DNA of 10,103 nt from Muribaculaceae bacterium (GTDB lineage Bacteria > Bacteroidota > Bacteroidia > Bacteroidales > Muribaculaceae): NCBI GenBank assembly GCA_024400895.1, contig JAKSMA010000071.1, forward strand, positions 1 to 10,103. Reading direction: 5' to 3'. Position numbers and translations under genes: made by a program. Under the pieces are notes generated by a model. It did not search any database. It worked only from the letters and a program-made list of their open reading frames with translations, and was not told the origin of the DNA. The number at the start of each line of letters is the position of its first letter. The first letter of the stretch is position 1. Positions 6,557 to 10,103 of the stretch are shown here, in pieces.

Positions 6557-9013
6557 TTACTCGAAGTCTACTACTGTGATGCCTGCTCCTCCGAATTGAA
6601 CATGCTCGTCGCGGTAACTTTTCACTTCCTTGACAGAGTTGAGGTATTGGCGGATGAGTTGTTTGAGGATGCCAGTGCCAGTGCCGTGGAGTATTCTCAC
6701 GCGTGATTGGCTAAACTGAATAGCATCGTCAATGAAGTAGGTGATGGCTTGAACGGCTTCGTCGCCACGCATGCCACGCACATCGATGTCGGGCTTGAAA
6801 TTGAGTTGGCGTGCACGCATTTCGTTGGAAGTGGCATTGCTGATAGATGCCGTTTCTTTTGGTTTGGTCACCTGCTTGAGCGTGCGCTCGAGTTTGGTCA
6901 ATTCCACGCGAGTCTTCAAATTGCCAAAAGCCACGATGGCAAATTTACCTTCTATGCTCATGATGTTGCCCACGGTTGTTGACCCCTTCATTACCACATT
7001 GTCGCCCACTTCAAGTTGCAGTTCTGCAGATTTCGCTATCTTTTCAGGCTTCTTCTGTCCTTTTTGCTTGTGGGGCTTCTTAGGCATCAGTCGCTTGATT
7101 TGGTCAGGCATAGTGCCATCCTCTTGTTGAAGTCGGCGTTTGAAATCGTCGAGTTGCTGGCGTACTTGGCGAGTTTTCTCCTTCTCAGCTTGCATCTCCT
7201 TGATTTCGCGTATGGTTTGCTCAATCTGAGCGTTACTCTTCTTCAGAATTTCTTGTGCCTCGTTTTTCGCCTCCTTGATGATAAGTTTGTGCTCGGTAGC
7301 GATTTTTTCGAGTCGCTCATCGTATTCAGCCACGATGCCGTTTAGGCGTTTTTCCTTTTGGTGGATTTCGTAGCGCTTGTTTTCCCAGTATTTGCGGTCG
7401 CGCACAATGTCGAGCAGGTACTTGTCCATGTTGATATAGTCGCTACCCACCAAATCGCTGGCTTTTTCAATAACATCTTGAGGAAGACCGATTTTTCGGG
7501 CAATCTCAATAGCGAACGAACTGCCAGGGTAGCCAATAGACAATTGGAAGGGCGGTTGCATACGCTGGCGGTCGTAGAGCATAGCGCCATTCACGAGTCC
7601 AGGAGTGTCGTCTGCAAAATGCTTCAGGTTTTGGTAGTGAGTGGTGATGACACCCATCATGCGCTTTTGGTTCAGTTGCTCGAGTATGGCCTGTGCAATG
7701 GCTGCACCGATTTGAGGCTCGGTGCCACTGCCGAACTCGTCGATAAGAATCAGCGTTTCCTTTCCGCCTCGCCCGAGGAACGTTTTCATGTTCTGGAGAT
7801 GCGAACTGTAGGTACTCAAATCGTCTTCAATCGACTGCTGGTCGCCGATGTCGACAAACACACTTTTGAAAATGCCCATGTGGGAATTGCTATAGAGTGT
7901 GGGGAGGATACCACATTGCATCATGTACTGCACCACGCCCACTGTTTTGAGGCAAACCGACTTGCCACCGGCGTTCGGTCCGGAAATGATGAGAATGCGA
8001 TTCTCTTTCGTGAGCTGTATGTTGAGCGGCACCACTTCCTTGCCGTGCTCACGGAGCGAAATGAACAGGGCAGGGTGCTGTGCGTGATACCATTCGATGA
8101 GCGGTTTCTGCTCAAGATGAGGCATGTGGGCATCGACTTCTTGTGCGAAACATGCTTTGGCGCGGATGAAGTCGAATTTGCCCAATGTGCTGTAGGTGGC
8201 GAGCAGGTCGGGAATGTGTGGGCGGATGAGATCGGAAACCTCGGTGAGGATTCTGACGATTTCGCGTTTGATTTCACCTTCTGTTTCGCGGATGCGGTTG
8301 TTGGCCTCCACGATTTCTTCGGGCTCAATGAAGACGGTTTTGCCGGATGCTGATTCGTCGTGGACGATACCTTTCACTTTGCGCTTGTGCATCGGTGCTA
8401 CAGGGAGCACAAGGCGACCATCGCGAACCGATGGGGCTGTATCGCCATCAAAAATGCCTGATTGGCGACCTTGTGCTATCACGCGCCGCATAATGCCATT
8501 GATACTGGCAGTGGTGGAAGCGATAGTGCTGCGCAAATCACGCAAAAGTGGTGAAGCGTTGTCTTTCACATTTCCAAACTTGTCGAGAATGCGGTTGGCT
8601 TCACCCACGATTTCAGGGAAGGAAAGCATCCCTTCTGTGAGTTTCTTCAGTTGAGGGTATGGTGTGTTGCCGTCCTCGTCGAGGCGGAAAAACTTGATGA
8701 TGTCGCTGATGGTGTTGAGCGAGCGTTGCAAGTTGAACAGATTCTCGGCAGATATGTATGAACCAGGTGTGCTAATCGTTTTCAGAGGTACACGAAGGTC
8801 GAAGAAATAGTTGAGAGGAAATTCCTGCTTTGATTGTAGAATCGCAAGAAATTCGTTGGTTTGGCAGAGCCAAGTTTTTACTTCATCGAATCGTGACGAA
8901 AACTGCATTTTCTGGCAATAGGTCACGCCAAGTGTGCTGATGCAGCGCTTTTCCACCTCGTGGCGCACGACATCAAAACCTATTCTCGTTTCAAAATTAG
9001 CAGGATATATCAT
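6557..9013 (-). CDS. mutS2: MutS2 ATPase with C-terminal Smr domain
   Basis: This is a full-length 818-residue MutS2. The core/lever region occupies about 1-320 and includes KGIVHDESASGKTVFIEPEEIVEANN (212-238). The ABC-type ATPase follows, with Walker A GPNAGGKS (345-352), the signature segment STYSSHLQNM (400-409), Walker B LILIDEFGSGTEP (421-433) and a switch His in TTHYQNLKHF (457-466). A long charged coiled coil spans about 540-635. A basic linker and a small beta domain (about 665-710) precede the Smr domain (about 740-818) with DIDVRGMR and HGTGTG (776-781). MutS2 lacks the mismatch-recognition domains of MutS. Homologues suppress recombination by binding branched DNA, or split collided ribosomes in ribosome quality control; which role dominates here is unknown. 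A consensus promoter ends just before the ATG. The gene is convergent with the small secreted protein gene. Confidence 0.97.
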   Translation of the reverse strand: MIYPANFETRIGFDVVRHEVEKRCISTLGVTYCQKMQFSSRFDEVKTWLCQTNEFLAILQSKQEFPLNYFFDLRVPLKTISTPGSYISAENLFNLQRSLNTISDIIKFFRLDEDGNTPYPQLKKLTEGMLSFPEIVGEANRILDKFGNVKDNASPLLRDLRSTIASTTASINGIMRRVIAQGRQSGIFDGDTAPSVRDGRLVLPVAPMHKRKVKGIVHDESASGKTVFIEPEEIVEANNRIRETEGEIKREIVRILTEVSDLIRPHIPDLLATYSTLGKFDFIRAKACFAQEVDAHMPHLEQKPLIEWYHAQHPALFISLREHGKEVVPLNIQLTKENRILIISGPNAGGKSVCLKTVGVVQYMMQCGILPTLYSNSHMGIFKSVFVDIGDQQSIEDDLSTYSSHLQNMKTFLGRGGKETLILIDEFGSGTEPQIGAAIAQAILEQLNQKRMMGVITTHYQNLKHFADDTPGLVNGAMLYDRQRMQPPFQLSIGYPGSSFAIEIARKIGLPQDVIEKASDLVGSDYINMDKYLLDIVRDRKYWENKRYEIHQKEKRLNGIVAEYDERLEKIATEHKLIIKEAKNEAQEILKKSNAQIEQTIREIKEMQAEKEKTRQVRQQLDDFKRRLQQEDGTMPDQIKRLMPKKPHKQKGQKKPEKIAKSAELQLEVGDNVVMKGSTTVGNIMSIEGKFAIVAFGNLKTRVELTKLERTLKQVTKPKETASISNATSNEMRARQLNFKPDIDVRGMRGDEAVQAITYFIDDAIQFSQSRVRILHGTGTGILKQLIRQYLNSVKEVKSYRDEHVQFGGAGITVVDFE

Positions 9014-9020
9014 TTCACGG

Positions 9021-9052
9021 CAAAATTACAACGAAATTCCAAACCCACCAAA
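9021..9052 (-). promoter_or_regulatory. mutS2 promoter, -33 and -7 boxes
   Basis: On the minus strand TTTG (9052-9049) is followed after 20 bp by TAATTTTG (9028-9021), a good match to the Bacteroidetes consensus TTTG/TAnnTTTG. Only 7 bp separate the -7 box from the ATG at 9013. Transcription would thus begin at or within a few bases of the start codon, giving a leaderless or nearly leaderless mRNA. Confidence 0.6.
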
Positions 9053-9130
9053 TCTCATGATAGATAACGTGCGGGCTGCTTGCCTTTGGCAGAACTCTCC
9101 AAGTCTTGTTTGGGATGGAGGCATGTGGAA

Positions 9131-9157
9131 AAAATAGTACTTCAGCGACTCGCTGAA
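9131..9157 (-). terminator. Hairpin followed by T run, possible terminator
   Basis: Plus-strand TTCAGCGA, C, TCGCTGAA (9141-9157) is an inverted repeat with a single central base; as RNA it folds into a 7-bp stem with a 3-nt loop. On the minus strand it is followed by GTACTATTTTTT, so it could end the transcript of the secreted protein at 9231-9803, 74 bp past its stop. The six bases before the T run weaken the case. A symmetric protein-binding site is the alternative. Confidence 0.45.
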
Positions 9158-9230
9158 AACTGGACTTGGGATGGCTTGGTGAAAAATGGGGCTTGGGGAT
9201 GGGGCGGTGATGCGGAGGACTTTTGCCGTT

Positions 9231-9803
9231 TTAGTTTTCGGTTGGTTTAGGGGTGGGGAGCTGGGATGCCCATTTTGCGAAGAAAGCTTCGATGGCATTG
9301 TAGGCGGTACGCTGAGCTTGGGTGCCACTGTGGGTGTACCACACGGAGTTGGGGCGTTCGCCGCTTTCGTATTCTTGGTAGATTCTGTAGCGAGTGGCTC
9401 CTGGTTCCTGTTGCTCGGCTTTGTCGCTGCCACTGAGCTGCCAAACCTTAATATCTTTAAGAAGCGCTTCAAGTGTTTCGACATCAGCTTCTGTGGCAGT
9501 GAACGTTTGCTCAATTTCGTCGGCGAAACGGCTATCGATATTGAAATGTGCTACAACCTCGATTTTTCCATTCTCGTTGATGAGTTCGCAATAGTCTTTG
9601 CCTCCACCAGCAGGTGAAGACTTGGAATAACTACAGTATATGAGACGGCCAGTGGGCTCGCTCAAAACATTTGCATTTGTGCTGGATTCGGGTTGTGGCA
9701 TAGGGATTTGCTTTTTTCCTGGAGGGGTAGGCTGTGCTGTACATACTGAAACGAAGAATAATGCAGCCAACAAAGAAAATAATATTTTAGGGATACTATT
9801 CAT
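9231..9803 (-). CDS. Secreted protein of unknown function
   Basis: This is a 190-residue protein with a signal peptide: MNSIPK, the core ILFSLLAALFFVSV, and a likely signal peptidase I site after CTA, giving a mature start at QPTPPGKK. The Cys before TA does not sit in a good lipobox. A Pro/Gln/Ser-rich linker covers about 24-50. The rest appears to be a mixed alpha/beta domain: GRLIYCSYSKSSPAGGGKDYCELINENGKIEV (two Cys that could pair), then an acidic helix (EADVETLEALLKDIKVWQL), a strand-like RYRIYQEYESGERPNSVWY and a final helix (TAYNAIEAFFAKWA). The tail is PTPKPTEN. It is probably periplasmic or surface-exposed. I recognise no family. It is expressed from its own -7 box on the minus strand, divergent from the alpha-amylase gene, and reads toward mutS2. 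Confidence 0.82.
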   Translation of the reverse strand: MNSIPKILFSLLAALFFVSVCTAQPTPPGKKQIPMPQPESSTNANVLSEPTGRLIYCSYSKSSPAGGGKDYCELINENGKIEVVAHFNIDSRFADEIEQTFTATEADVETLEALLKDIKVWQLSGSDKAEQQEPGATRYRIYQEYESGERPNSVWYTHSGTQAQRTAYNAIEAFFAKWASQLPTPKPTEN

Positions 9804-9833
9804 AATATTGTTATAGTTTATTGTTTATAATGA

Positions 9834-9841
9834 CAAAAATA
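9834..9841 (-). promoter_or_regulatory. -7 box for the secreted protein gene
   Basis: On the minus strand TATTTTTG (9841-9834) fits TAnnTTTG and lies 30 bp before the ATG at 9803. The region 20-22 bp upstream reads only T-rich (TTTC/TTTT), a partial -33 match. The flanks are extremely AT-rich, so chance matches are more likely here. Confidence 0.5.
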
Positions 9842-9850
9842 CAAAAACTT

Positions 9851-9882
9851 TTTTATATGTATGAAAAAAATCACTAACTTTG
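9851..9882 (+). promoter_or_regulatory. Promoter of the alpha-amylase gene
   Basis: TAACTTTG (9875-9882) is an exact -7 match, with TTTT at 9851-9854 as a three-of-four -33 match at 20-bp spacing. The leader to the ATG at 9929 would be about 40 nt, A-rich and without a Shine-Dalgarno motif, and contains a near-direct repeat (ATCAAAAATCAAAATTCAA). Its -7 box is only 33 bp from the divergent one at 9834-9841. Confidence 0.6.
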
Positions 9883-9928
9883 AAAAATAAAAAATTACAA
9901 AATCAAAAATCAAAATTCAACAATTTAG

Positions 9929-10103
<175 letters not shown>

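Noticed and set aside
7358..8353. 331-codon open frame on the plus strand inside mutS2
   Set aside because: It is the antisense shadow of an unmistakable mutS2; its peptide has no recognisable domain, and mutS2 covers the region with all its motifs.
9201..9514. Minus-strand frame 9026-9514 overlapping the secreted protein gene
   Set aside because: It is a shadow; the 9231-9803 frame has a signal peptide, a promoter box and a sensible composition.

Overview
The window looks like chromosomal DNA of a Bacteroidales bacterium, in the Prevotella/Muribaculaceae/Bacteroides range; the genus cannot be settled by eye. Three things point there: TAnnTTTG-type -7 boxes ahead of several genes, AT-rich leaders with almost no Shine-Dalgarno motifs, and typical Bacteroidales proteins (a BspA-like leucine-rich repeat protein, a MutS2 starting MIYPANFE, a secreted GH13 alpha-amylase). 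Most of it reads as ordinary core and housekeeping sequence. I found no transposase, integrase, phage gene, CRISPR array, tRNA or rRNA.

Left part (1-3653), plus strand. The window opens inside a BspA-like protein gene made of near-identical 69-bp units. A strong hairpin terminator closes it. About 500 bp without a gene follow, holding a sharply G-rich island, then a -7 box and a full-length NhaC-family Na+/H+ antiporter. Next come a small conserved protein of unknown function and about 350 bp with no convincing gene.

Middle (3654-6530), plus strand. A lysophospholipid-acyltransferase-like protein lacking an ATG start is followed closely by an omega-amidase/nitrilase gene that appears broken by an internal out-of-frame deletion. 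Then come a two-helix membrane protein with a possible PH-like domain and a small secreted protein. A bidirectional terminator separates these from the convergent mutS2.

Right part (6531-10103). mutS2 lies on the minus strand with a well-matched promoter almost touching its start codon. Upstream of it, also on the minus strand, is a small secreted protein of unknown function. A divergent promoter region then leads rightward into the start of a secreted alpha-amylase cut by the window edge.

Functionally the genes do not form one pathway: ion homeostasis, lipid acylation, damaged-metabolite repair (now probably lost), ribosome rescue/recombination control and polysaccharide breakdown sit side by side. 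I see no strong case for a new biological system. The best leads are the deletion in the nitrilase gene, the near-identical repeat array, the very short leader of mutS2, a tiny upstream ORF overlapping the membrane-protein start, and two unexplained intergenic stretches.
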